Shown here: positions 27,115-34,168 of the stretch, one piece after another | Numbering within the stretch: the stretch's first letter is position 1 | Layout: each line of letters begins with the position of its first letter | DNA from: Solirubrum puertoriconensis | GTDB taxonomy: Bacteria > Bacteroidota > Bacteroidia > Cytophagales > Hymenobacteraceae | NCBI RefSeq assembly: GCF_001483135.1 | Contig: NZ_LNAL01000007.1 | Span: forward strand, 682,001-746,000 | Direction of reading: 5' to 3' | DNA: 64,000 nucleotides | The notes under the pieces: generated by a model | Database searches by the model: none | Seen by the model: the letters and a program-made list of their open reading frames with translations, nothing else | Told to the model about the DNA's origin: nothing | Position numbers and translations under genes: made by a program

Positions 27115-27279
27115 ATGGGCAACCTCCTGTATATCATTGCCGTCGTCCTGATTATTATCTGGCTACTCGGCTTCATCGGTTTCGACAGCTTCGGATTGGG
27201 TAACCTCATCCACATCCTGCTGGTAATTGCCATCATTGCCATTATCCTGCGTCTCATACGCGGCGGACGGGTCGTCTAA
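27115..27279 (+). CDS. Lmo0937-family small membrane protein
   Basis: 54 residues, almost entirely two hydrophobic helices (LLYIIAVVLIIIWLLGFIGF and LIHILLVIAIIAIILRL) joined by a glycine-rich turn and ending in a basic tail (RGGRVV). This matches the Lmo0937/DUF5670 family of tiny inner-membrane proteins, often stress-induced and of unknown function. The start ATG and TAA stop are clear, and a strong terminator follows, which supports a genuine independent gene. An upstream dyad and AT-rich promoter region suggest regulated expression. Confidence 0.85.
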   Translation: MGNLLYIIAVVLIIIWLLGFIGFDSFGLGNLIHILLVIAIIAIILRLIRGGRVV

Positions 27280-27308
27280 CCCGCTGCTTAGTTGAGTCTG
27301 AAAAACCG

Positions 27309-27342
27309 AAAAGGCTGCCCCCGTTTGGGAGCAGCCTTTTTT
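27309..27342 (+). terminator. Terminator of the Lmo0937-family gene
   Basis: Stem AAAAGGCTGC with GCAGCCTTTT, extended inside by CCC/GGG, ending in six T's. Confidence 0.9.
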
Positions 27343-27360
27343 CGTATGCGGCACCTAGGG

Positions 27361-28311
27361 CTATTTGCCTAGGTCGAAGAGGAAGCTGAAGCGGATAACG
27401 GGCTGGCCGTAGATATTCGCTTCGAGGCCGTCGTTGAAGTTGTAAAGCACCGCAATATCACCCGCGGCCCGGTCGCCGAACTGCTGCCGGTAGCCGATGC
27501 CAGCTAAAGGCGTCTTTACCGTGGTTTCCACCTTATTTACATACACGGTGTTGCCTACCACGTAGTCGCCGATCAGCTCGGCGCGCGTTACCTCGTATTC
27601 GGCGTGTACGAAGAACTGCTTGAACACAATTACCTGCCCAAAGATTTTACCGCCAATGTTGTGGCCCGAAACGTTGCGTGGGTCGCCTGGGCTGGCCACG
27701 CGCTTAGGTATGGAGTAGTTGTTGAAGGAGTACACAACCCCCGGCCCGATGGCAATGCGCGGCGTGATGCGGTAGCCAATGGCAGGCGAGGCACCAACAT
27801 TAAATACGGTACCACCTAGGGCGTTGGAGTTCAAACCCAGGCTGAAGTTGGTGTAGAGGAAGTACTTGCTCGGCTCGCGCTTTTGCTCCAGCGTAGCGCC
27901 GGGCACCGCGCCACTGCTCGGCAGAGTTTGGGCCGGGCGGCCATCGTCATCAATACCACCACGGGGAGAAGCAGGCGCAGTGGTGGGGGCTTGCTGCACC
28001 GGCTGCTGCGTAGGTGCCGGCGTGCCAGGTAGCGGCTGCGCGGGGCGGCCGTCGTCGTCGATCCCGCCGCGCGGGTTGGCGGGGGTAGCAGGCGGAGCTT
28101 GCTGAGCCGGCTGTTGTTGCTGCGGCTGCTGCAAAACGGGCGCCGGTTGCGTAGTGCGGGTGGGCTGTTGCGGCCGGGGCGGGGCCATGGGCGGCCCGGT
28201 GGGCAACTGCGGCTTTACGTACGTGCTATCGGTGCGTTGGGCGTGGGCATCGGGCCTTGGGGCCAACAGCCCGGCGGCACCTAGGGCCGCCGCCAGCAGA
28301 AAACGCTTCAT
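27361..28311 (-). CDS. Outer-membrane beta-barrel protein with proline-rich N-terminal region
   Basis: 316 residues from the ATG at 28311 (signal peptide MKRFLLAAALGAAGLLAP...AHAQ). Residues about 25-145 are a Pro/Gln-rich, low-complexity stretch with a block around RGGIDDDGRPAQ repeated twice (DNA near 27935 and 28043). The last 170 residues alternate like a porin-type barrel (YFLYTNFSLGLNSNALGG, IGYRITPRIAIGPGVVYSF, VIRFSFLFDLGK ending in a hydrophobic strand). It probably sits in the outer membrane; the Pro-rich part may span the peptidoglycan. The ligand or role is unknown. Confidence 0.82.
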   Translation of the reverse strand: MKRFLLAAALGAAGLLAPRPDAHAQRTDSTYVKPQLPTGPPMAPPRPQQPTRTTQPAPVLQQPQQQQPAQQAPPATPANPRGGIDDDGRPAQPLPGTPAPTQQPVQQAPTTAPASPRGGIDDDGRPAQTLPSSGAVPGATLEQKREPSKYFLYTNFSLGLNSNALGGTVFNVGASPAIGYRITPRIAIGPGVVYSFNNYSIPKRVASPGDPRNVSGHNIGGKIFGQVIVFKQFFVHAEYEVTRAELIGDYVVGNTVYVNKVETTVKTPLAGIGYRQQFGDRAAGDIAVLYNFNDGLEANIYGQPVIRFSFLFDLGK

Positions 28312-28347
28312 ATGAAGAGTAGTAGAAGGACTTATTGCGTGAAGAAA

Positions 28348-28381
28348 CAAAAAGGCCGCGGATCGTTGCATCCGCGGCCTT
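28348..28381 (-). terminator. Terminator of the ABC-F gene
   Basis: Perfect 11-bp stem AAGGCCGCGGA/TCCGCGGCCTT with minus-strand T-run, 9 bp beyond the ABC-F stop. It lies only about 37 bp upstream of the next gene's start. Confidence 0.9.
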
Positions 28382-28389
28382 CGCAAACG

Positions 28390-30015
28390 TTAGGCGCCTA
28401 CCGTTTGGTACATGCGTTGGCGTTGGGCCTTGATGGTTTCATCGGCCAGGTATTCTTCGTACGACATCCGCTTGTCAATGATTCCATCGGGCGTCAATTC
28501 GATGATGCGATTGGCAATGGTGTCAATGAATTGCAAGTCGTGCGAAGCAAACAGCATGGTGCCGTTGAAGTCGCGAAGCGAGTTGTTCAGGGCTGTAATG
28601 CTTTCTAGGTCGAGGTGGTTCGTCGGGTCATCCAGCACCAGCACGTTGCCCGATTCCATCATCATCTTCGACAGCATGCAGCGCACCTTCTCGCCACCGC
28701 TCAGCACATTCGATTTCTTCTGCGACTCTTCGCCCGAAAACAGCATGCGGCCCAGGAAGCCCCGGATAAACGATTCGTCTTTCTCTACGGAGTACTGACG
28801 CAGCCAGTCCACCAAGTTCAAATCAGTGTTGAAGAACTCGGTGTTCTCTTTGGGGAAGTACGACGGCGTGATGGTAGTGCCCCACTTAACGGAGCCCGAT
28901 TCGGGCTTGGTTTGCTCGAACAGGATATTGAACAGGAAGGAAGCGGCGCGGTCGTCGCGGCTTACGATGGCAACCTTGTCTTTCTTATCGAGCGTGAAGG
29001 ACACGTTGCGGAAGATCACCTCACCATCAACCGAAGCTGAGAGGTTCTCAACCGTCAGGAGTTGGTTACCGGCCTCGCGCTCCGATTTGAAGGCGATGTA
29101 CGGGTACTTGCGCGAAGACGGCTTGATGTCTTCGATGGTCAGCTTCTGAAGCAGCTTCTGGCGCGAGGTAGCCTGCTTCGACTTTGAAGCGTTGGCCGAG
29201 AAGCGCCGCACGAATTCTTCCAACTCCTTGCGCTTGTCCTCGGTCTTCTTGTTGGCCTCCTGGCGCTGGCGCAAAGCCAGCTGCGACGACTCGTACCAGA
29301 ACGAGTAGTTGCCCGGGTACATGGTGATTTTCGAGAAGTCGAGGTCGGCCATGTAGTTACACACAGCGTCGAGGAAGTGACGGTCGTGGCTAACTACAAT
29401 AACGGTGTTCTGGAAGCTGTCGAGGAAGTTCTCGAGCCACAGCACGGTTTCGGCATCAAGGCCGTTGGTCGGTTCGTCGAGCAGTAGCACATCGGGGTTG
29501 CCAAATAGTGCCTGGGCAAGCAGCACGCGCACCTTGTCGGAGGTGCCTAGGTCGCCCATCGTGGTGTAGTGCTTGTCTTCCGAAATGCCAAGGCCCGAAA
29601 GCAGCTCGGCGGCTTCGTACTCAGCATTCCAGCCTTCGAGGTCGGCAAACTCGCCTTCCAGCACGGCTGCCCGCTCGCCATCGGCATCGGAGAAATCAGC
29701 CTTGGCATAGATGGCATCCTTTTCCTCCATCACTTTCCAAAGGCGCTGGTGGCCCATGATTACGGTCTGGAGTACGGGGTGCTGGTCGTACGCAAACTGG
29801 TCCTGCTTCAGTACCGACAAGCGGGCACCGGCAGGCATGTCAACCGAGCCGGTGTTCGGCTCAATCTCGCCCGACAGGATCTTGAGGAATGTGGATTTGC
29901 CCGCCCCGTTGGCCCCAATAAGGCCATACACGTTGCCGGGCATGAACTTAATGGTGACGTCTTCGAATAACACGCGCTTACCGTAGCGCAGGCTGACGTT
30001 GGTAGTACTGATCAT
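28390..30015 (-). CDS. YbiT-like ABC-F ATPase with degenerate second nucleotide site
   Basis: 541 residues from the ATG at 30015. Soluble twin-ABC protein of the ABC-F class, which bind ribosomes at the E site; overall it resembles E. coli YbiT. Domain 1: Walker A GANGAGKST (34-42) and LLLDEPTNGLD (catalytic Glu181) are intact. The linker (about 250-300) is Lys/Arg-rich (RRFSANASKSKQATSRQK). In domain 2 the Walker A region reads VSRDDRAAS (351-359), without the GK(S/T), and Walker B has LDDPTNHLD, with Asp463 in place of the catalytic Glu; the signature LSGGEK is kept. So site 2 is likely inactive or binds ATP differently. Confidence 0.92.
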   Translation of the reverse strand: MISTTNVSLRYGKRVLFEDVTIKFMPGNVYGLIGANGAGKSTFLKILSGEIEPNTGSVDMPAGARLSVLKQDQFAYDQHPVLQTVIMGHQRLWKVMEEKDAIYAKADFSDADGERAAVLEGEFADLEGWNAEYEAAELLSGLGISEDKHYTTMGDLGTSDKVRVLLAQALFGNPDVLLLDEPTNGLDAETVLWLENFLDSFQNTVIVVSHDRHFLDAVCNYMADLDFSKITMYPGNYSFWYESSQLALRQRQEANKKTEDKRKELEEFVRRFSANASKSKQATSRQKLLQKLTIEDIKPSSRKYPYIAFKSEREAGNQLLTVENLSASVDGEVIFRNVSFTLDKKDKVAIVSRDDRAASFLFNILFEQTKPESGSVKWGTTITPSYFPKENTEFFNTDLNLVDWLRQYSVEKDESFIRGFLGRMLFSGEESQKKSNVLSGGEKVRCMLSKMMMESGNVLVLDDPTNHLDLESITALNNSLRDFNGTMLFASHDLQFIDTIANRIIELTPDGIIDKRMSYEEYLADETIKAQRQRMYQTVGA

Positions 30016-30323
30016 GCAAATTGAGTAGCAGAGTGGGGGGCGGACCGGCGCCGAAAAATCGCGCAAAGGTAGCTAAAAAATAGCCTCCTCTATTGGTCCG
30101 AGCTGTTGTTAAACACCAAAGTATGACTAAAAAATCCCTAAAGCGAAAACTTCATTATCAGCTATTTGCAACAAAAAACCGGGCGAAAAAGTCGACAGTA
30201 CCATAACCGCGGGCTGGGATTAGCAGTATTATGAAAGCAAAGCACCCAACCTGGCGTAGTGTGGTGAGTACCACTCCACTAAGCAGAGGTTTCCCTTCTC
30301 TAACAACTAAAACTACCTGCCTT
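30016..30323. promoter_or_regulatory. Divergent region with ABC-F promoter element
   Basis: 308 bp between divergent genes. TACCTTTG on the minus strand (30064-30071) is a perfect -7 element for the ABC-F gene, about 50 nt from its start. I see no clear plus-strand promoter for the DUF4199 gene and no other feature. Confidence 0.5.
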
Positions 30324-30794
30324 ATGGCTGACGCCCTTCTTTCTCCCGAACGCAACGCAATCCGTTATGGCATTTTCTCGGCCATTGGCATGAGCATCTA
30401 TCTGGTAATTGCTTCGCTATTTGGCTTTGCGTCCAACATGAGCTACAGCTGGCTAAACCAACTGGTGCTAGTGATTGGTATTTGTATGTCAATCGCGCAT
30501 TTCAAACGTGTACGCCACGACCGCATGCCCTATCTGCAAGGTTTTGGAACCGGCATCATGACGGGCATTGTGGGTTCGGTGCTGTTCGCGCTCTTCTTCG
30601 TTATTTACGTTGCGCTGTTTCCTAACCTGATGGAAGAGTTGCGCGAGGAACAGCTCTTCGGCTTTGATCTGTCGGTAACCATTGCCTTTCTGGCCATTGT
30701 GCTGCAAGGTTCGTGGGGCGGCATGATTATTTCGTTGGTGGCGATGCAATACTTTAAAAGCCCCGACCACAAGCCCCTGCAGCACATTGAGTAG
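30324..30794 (+). CDS. DUF4199 membrane protein
   Basis: 156 residues with four predicted membrane helices (about 16-35, 42-58, 70-95, 120-145) and a short charged periplasmic or cytoplasmic loop (MEELREEQLFG). The pattern NAIRYGIFSAIGMSIYLV and the GFGTGIMTGIVGSVLFALFF block fit DUF4199, a Bacteroidota-specific integral membrane family of unknown function. The ATG at 30324 is chosen over an earlier in-frame start because the upstream sequence is not hydrophobic or conserved-looking. Confidence 0.85.
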   Translation: MADALLSPERNAIRYGIFSAIGMSIYLVIASLFGFASNMSYSWLNQLVLVIGICMSIAHFKRVRHDRMPYLQGFGTGIMTGIVGSVLFALFFVIYVALFPNLMEELREEQLFGFDLSVTIAFLAIVLQGSWGGMIISLVAMQYFKSPDHKPLQHIE

Positions 30795-30816
30795 CCTTTT
30801 GATGCTTACTAATACC

Positions 30817-30845
30817 AAGCCCCGCCGCCAGGCGGGGCTTTTTTG
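30817..30845 (+). terminator. Terminator of the DUF4199 gene
   Basis: Perfect 10-bp stem AAGCCCCGCC/GGCGGGGCTT, loop GCCA, then a T-run. Confidence 0.92.
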
Positions 30846-30926
30846 TTTTGAAAGGCTCCTTAAAACTCATCCATATTTTACTATTCTGGGAACAATGTAT
30901 TCTAAGAAAAATGTTAATGAAGAGAG

Positions 30927-30956
30927 TTGTTTTAAAACTTAACAAATATATATTTG
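30927..30956 (+). promoter_or_regulatory. Promoter of Spy-like gene C
   Basis: TTG (30927-30929), 19-bp spacer, TATATTTG (30949-30956): a full Bacteroidota promoter in an AT-rich tract, about 70 bp before the ATG at 31027. Confidence 0.7.
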
Positions 30957-31026
30957 GATAAAACATAGCAACTTCTGCATGATTGCTACGTTTTAGGCTC
31001 AAATACCTCCTGTTGCTTCCTCCACC

Positions 31027-31428
31027 ATGAAATCATTTTACATCATTGTACTGCTGTGCGCCTTGGCCTGCACAGCCCACGCGCAAATGCGCGACCCTCA
31101 GCCCGAGTCGCCCAGCCACGATCCGGTGCTGGTTGAGGCTAACAACCTGACGCGACACATGTCGGAACGCTTGCGTCTGACTGAATCGCAGGTAGTAAAG
31201 CTTCGCAGCATCAACCACATCAAGCTGGCCCGCATGGATGAAATTCAGTGGCAATACCACTACGATGCTAACGCCCGCAAAGCCAAGCTGCTCGAACTGG
31301 AAGCCCAGTACGAGCAAGAGTGTCAGCGAATTCTGACTCCTTCGCAGATCAGCCTGATGCGCGAAGAACAGCAGCAGCGCGACTCCGTGCCGGCTGATGC
31401 CATTCCGACCGAGAACGGGCTCGGCTGA
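31027..31428 (+). CDS. Small secreted Spy/CpxP-like protein C
   Basis: 133 residues, signal peptide MKSFYIIVLLCALACTAHAQ. It has the best-preserved LTxxQ motifs of the three paralogues: RLRLTESQVVKLRSIN and ILTPSQISLMREEQ, separated by a helical segment (ARKAKLLELEAQYEQEC). This supports placing all three in the Spy/CpxP-like LTxxQ group of periplasmic helical proteins, which act as ATP-independent chaperones or stress sensors. It has its own promoter and a long palindromic terminator. Confidence 0.8.
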   Translation: MKSFYIIVLLCALACTAHAQMRDPQPESPSHDPVLVEANNLTRHMSERLRLTESQVVKLRSINHIKLARMDEIQWQYHYDANARKAKLLELEAQYEQECQRILTPSQISLMREEQQQRDSVPADAIPTENGLG

Positions 31429-31448
31429 TTTAACATCTTTGCTTTTAG

Positions 31449-31498
31449 CACCGAAACGAAGCGGGCTGCCCAGATGGGCAGCCCGCTTCGTTTCGGTG
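31449..31498. terminator. Bidirectional terminator with a 23-bp perfect palindrome
   Basis: Arms 31449-31471 and 31476-31498 are perfectly complementary around the loop AGAT. It lies between convergent genes. No strong T-run flanks it on either side, so termination would rest on the stem, or the element has another role. Confidence 0.75.
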
Positions 31499-31513
31499 TT
31501 GCTACAACTTGCC

Positions 31514-31918
31514 CTATTGAGCAGGGCTAATTGCTGCTGGAGCGCTGGGCAGCAACTCTATCACGGTACCCAACGAGCCGAAACGCACCATCAGGCGCCG
31601 GCTCTTGGGGGCTGTGCTGCCCGGAGTGCATTGTCCACCGGGCTCTAAGTAGTAGTAGTATACGCGCTGAACTTGCTCCTGTAGCTCTTCTTCGTCGGGG
31701 CGACCTAGCAATTCCGATACGGCCCCGATGTGCACACCGTACAGTTCGTCGCGCTGCTCGTAGAGCGTTTTAAAAAGGGCACGCCGCTTGCCATTGCAAC
31801 CCCGGGCATCCTGCCGCCAAGCCGCAGCATCAAAGCCCGGCAGGGTAGGAGCCGACTGTCCGCAGCTGGCCAACGCCAGCGTGCACGAAAAAAGCAAGAA
31901 CGTTCGTTGTAACTTCAT
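31514..31918 (-). CDS. Small lipoprotein, possibly BamE/SmpA-like
   Basis: 134 residues from the ATG at 31918; signal peptide ends in the lipobox LASC, so the product is probably an envelope lipoprotein. The mature part (LYGVHIGAVSELLGRPDEEE, VYYYYLEPGGQC, LMVRFGSLGTVIELL) has the order 'short helix, LG-P, beta hairpin' seen in the BamE/SmpA fold, but the match is weak. Function not known. Its candidate promoter abuts that of the divergent L,D-transpeptidase gene. Confidence 0.7.
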   Translation of the reverse strand: MKLQRTFLLFSCTLALASCGQSAPTLPGFDAAAWRQDARGCNGKRRALFKTLYEQRDELYGVHIGAVSELLGRPDEEELQEQVQRVYYYYLEPGGQCTPGSTAPKSRRLMVRFGSLGTVIELLPSAPAAISPAQ

Positions 31919-31963
31919 GGGAACCAGCATGCCCTATCACTAGTTAGGGGGCATTAGTTAGGA

Positions 31964-31980
31964 CAAAACTAGTATTTTTG
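31964..31980. promoter_or_regulatory. Abutting divergent -7 elements
   Basis: TAGTTTTG on the minus strand (31964-31971) and TATTTTTG on the plus strand (31973-31980) lie back to back, one bp apart, between the divergent lipoprotein and L,D-transpeptidase genes. No good -33 elements are visible for either. Confidence 0.5.
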
Positions 31981-32025
31981 CTTTCAACGCGTTAGCCACC
32001 CCCTTACGTCGTTACTCTCCACCAT

Positions 32026-32814
32026 ATGAAGCTATTCCGCTACGCCGTCCTAGGGCTGCTGTGCGCCCTGAGCAGCTGGCAGCCCATTGCCAAGGCAGCG
32101 CCGCCTCCCGCCCGTACCCTAGGTACCACGCAGGCCGCTTATATGGCAGCCTTTGAGCAACATTTGGTAAGAACCTATGCTGGAGCAAAATTGGCGCAAA
32201 CCGGCCTTAATGTGCAGGTGCTTCGCAACGCCATGATAGGGTACTACAACCTGAAGAGCCGCGGTTTGGCCAAGAACTCGGTACTTACGGTTATTGATTT
32301 CAGCCGCTCGAGCCGCCAAAATCGGTTGTGGGTAATCGATTTGGCACGGACGCGTTTGCTGTACCACACTCTGGTTGCGCACGGCAAAAATACCGGCGCC
32401 GATTTGGCTCGCACATTTTCCAATCGACCGGGGTCCGAGATGAGCAGCCTCGGGTTTTACCTCACAGGCCAAACCTACTATGGCAAGCACGGCTTATCCT
32501 TGAAGTTGCATGGTCTCGATCCGAAGTACAACTCCAACGCTGCTAGCCGGGCCGTGGTGGTGCACGGCGCCGACTACGTGCAGCCCGATTTCATTCGGCA
32601 GCATGGCCGCCTAGGTCGGAGCCAGGGGTGCCCCGCTTTGCCACCTCAGCAGAGCGCCAGCATCATCAAAACCATCAAAAACGGTTCGGTGATGTATGTA
32701 CAGGGGCCTTCCTCGGTGCCGTACGCCTCCAACTGGCTTAACCTGAATGCTGCTCTGCCGGCTTTTGCCCGCACGCAGGGCATTTCGCCCATGCTTGGGC
32801 AAGCCGGCCAGTAA
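32026..32814 (+). CDS. Murein L,D-transpeptidase catalytic-domain (YkuD_2) protein
   Basis: 262 residues with a signal peptide (to about residue 24). The catalytic motif is VVVHGADYV...RLGRSQGCPALP, with His180 and Cys202, typical of the YkuD_2/DUF4882-like group rather than classical YkuD. It is expected to cross-link or attach peptidoglycan peptides in the periplasm. A hairpin terminator follows. The gene is convergent with a small membrane protein gene. Confidence 0.88.
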   Translation: MKLFRYAVLGLLCALSSWQPIAKAAPPPARTLGTTQAAYMAAFEQHLVRTYAGAKLAQTGLNVQVLRNAMIGYYNLKSRGLAKNSVLTVIDFSRSSRQNRLWVIDLARTRLLYHTLVAHGKNTGADLARTFSNRPGSEMSSLGFYLTGQTYYGKHGLSLKLHGLDPKYNSNAASRAVVVHGADYVQPDFIRQHGRLGRSQGCPALPPQQSASIIKTIKNGSVMYVQGPSSVPYASNWLNLNAALPAFARTQGISPMLGQAGQ

Positions 32815-32832
32815 CAGAACGACTACACATGA

Positions 32833-32868
32833 AAAGCGCCCTACTTCCGAGCGGAGGTAGGGCGCTTT
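32833..32868. terminator. Hairpin terminator
   Basis: 12-bp stem AAAGCGCCCTAC/GTAGGGCGCTTT, extended inward with one mismatch, between convergent genes at 32814 and 32893. Confidence 0.8.
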
Positions 32869-32892
32869 GCGTTAGCAAACGTGCAAGTAAGC

Positions 32893-33084
32893 TTAGGCAG
32901 GTCGGTCGCCGGTAGCACGTACCAGGCTGATGCCGGCAAAGAAGAAGATGAGGCCTACACCTAGGGGTACAAGCGAGTTGATCTTGCTGAGGGCAACCAT
33001 GCCGAGCAGGCCCAGCGCACCGTAAATGATGGCAGCAATGCCGAGCAGCGTCAGCAGTGAGCCAAAGGTTCGTTTCTGATTCAT
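32893..33084 (-). CDS. Small two-helix membrane protein
   Basis: 63 residues: a basic start (MNQKRTFGS), two hydrophobic helices (LLTLLGIAAIIYGALGLLGM and LVPLGVGLIFFFAGISLV), and a polar tail. This hairpin-type inner-membrane protein is preceded by an ATG. I do not recognise a named family. The hydrophobic pattern with charged ends, and the terminator on its 3' side, make it a real gene rather than noise; the overlapping minus-strand frame to 33148 has no such pattern. Confidence 0.75.
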   Translation of the reverse strand: MNQKRTFGSLLTLLGIAAIIYGALGLLGMVALSKINSLVPLGVGLIFFFAGISLVRATGDRPA

Positions 33085-33255
33085 GATTCGGAGGAGTTGT
33101 GGTCGATGGCGCGGGCGCTAGGCCAGCGCGTTTTAGCCTGATACGCATGCTCTACCATTTTGGCTGCATTGCGGCTGCATAACCCTGTTGGGCTGCCTTC
33201 GTTAGAATGTGCGGCGTATTAATTCGCCGTTGTTACACCCCCACGCAACCACACC

Positions 33256-34068
33256 ATGAGAGGCGGACTCCGATACATCATTGCCCTGCTGGTAGCAGGA
33301 TTTTCGCTCGTTACTTATTACTGCAAGCGGCAAACCAACCCCGTAACGGGCGAAGTGCAGCACGTAAACATGACCACCGAGCAGGAAATAGCTTTGGGCT
33401 TACAGGCAGCGCCGCAAATGGCGCAACAATACGGGGGCTTGCACCCCGATCAGCAAGCCCAAGCCTCCATCGACCGCATCGGTGCCGAGCTGGTGCAGGC
33501 TTCAGGAGCGGCCCAATCGCCCTATAAATTCAACTTTCACCTGCTTGCCGACGAAAACACCGTCAATGCTTTTGCCCTGCCAGGGGGGCAGATTTTCCTG
33601 ACGGCAGGCTTATTGCGCAGGCTGGGCACCGAAGGGCAGGTTGCCGGCGTACTGGCCCACGAAGTAGGCCACGTAATTGGCCGCCACTCGGCCGAGCAGC
33701 TGGCTAAAACCCAGTTGACCCAAGGATTGGCCGGCGCGGCCGGTATTGCCGCCTACGACCCCGAGCGGCCGGGTAGCTCGGTGGCCAATGCGGCCGTGGC
33801 CGCGGCTATTGCCAAGGTGGTATCGTTGCGTTTCGGCCGCGAAGACGAGCTGGAATCGGACCGGTTGGCGGTGAAATACACTGCCGAGGCCGGTTACGAC
33901 CCCCGCGCCATGATACAGGTAATGCAAATTCTGGAGCAGGCCGGGGGCGGTGGCCGCGGACCCGAGTTCCTGAGCACGCACCCCAACCCCGGCAACCGCG
34001 TTGGGGTACTGGAGCGCGAAATTGCCGAGCAATTCCCGAGTGGCATACCAGGCGGCCTGAAGCGCTAG
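33256..34068 (+). CDS. M48-family zinc metalloprotease A
   Basis: 270 residues. N-terminal membrane segment (about 6-20), then a peptidase M48 domain: zinc motif HEVGH (135-139) and the third ligand in EDELESD (about 196-202). The segment FALPGGQIFLTAGLL matches BepA/LoiP-type periplasmic M48 proteases, which degrade misfolded outer-membrane proteins. It lacks the TPR domain of BepA. Membrane-anchored, periplasmic action is likely. A terminator follows. Confidence 0.92.
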   Translation: MRGGLRYIIALLVAGFSLVTYYCKRQTNPVTGEVQHVNMTTEQEIALGLQAAPQMAQQYGGLHPDQQAQASIDRIGAELVQASGAAQSPYKFNFHLLADENTVNAFALPGGQIFLTAGLLRRLGTEGQVAGVLAHEVGHVIGRHSAEQLAKTQLTQGLAGAAGIAAYDPERPGSSVANAAVAAAIAKVVSLRFGREDELESDRLAVKYTAEAGYDPRAMIQVMQILEQAGGGGRGPEFLSTHPNPGNRVGVLEREIAEQFPSGIPGGLKR

Positions 34069-34093
34069 GTAGGAGCTACTACCGAAAGAAACC

Positions 34094-34123
34094 AGGCCGG
34101 AGCGTGTGCTTCGGCCTTTTTTT
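34094..34123 (+). terminator. Terminator of the M48 protease A gene
   Basis: Stem AGGCCG...CGGCCT (inner GAGC/GCTT partly paired) followed by seven T's. Confidence 0.85.
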
Positions 34124-34168
34124 GGGTAAACTCGTTTCACGCTTACTGCCGCCACCATTCTCCTTCTC

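Noticed and set aside
32738-33148. 136-codon minus-strand frame overlapping the small membrane protein
   Set aside because: Arg/Pro/Ser/His-rich, no hydrophobic pattern; the 63-residue frame in the other phase is the real gene.
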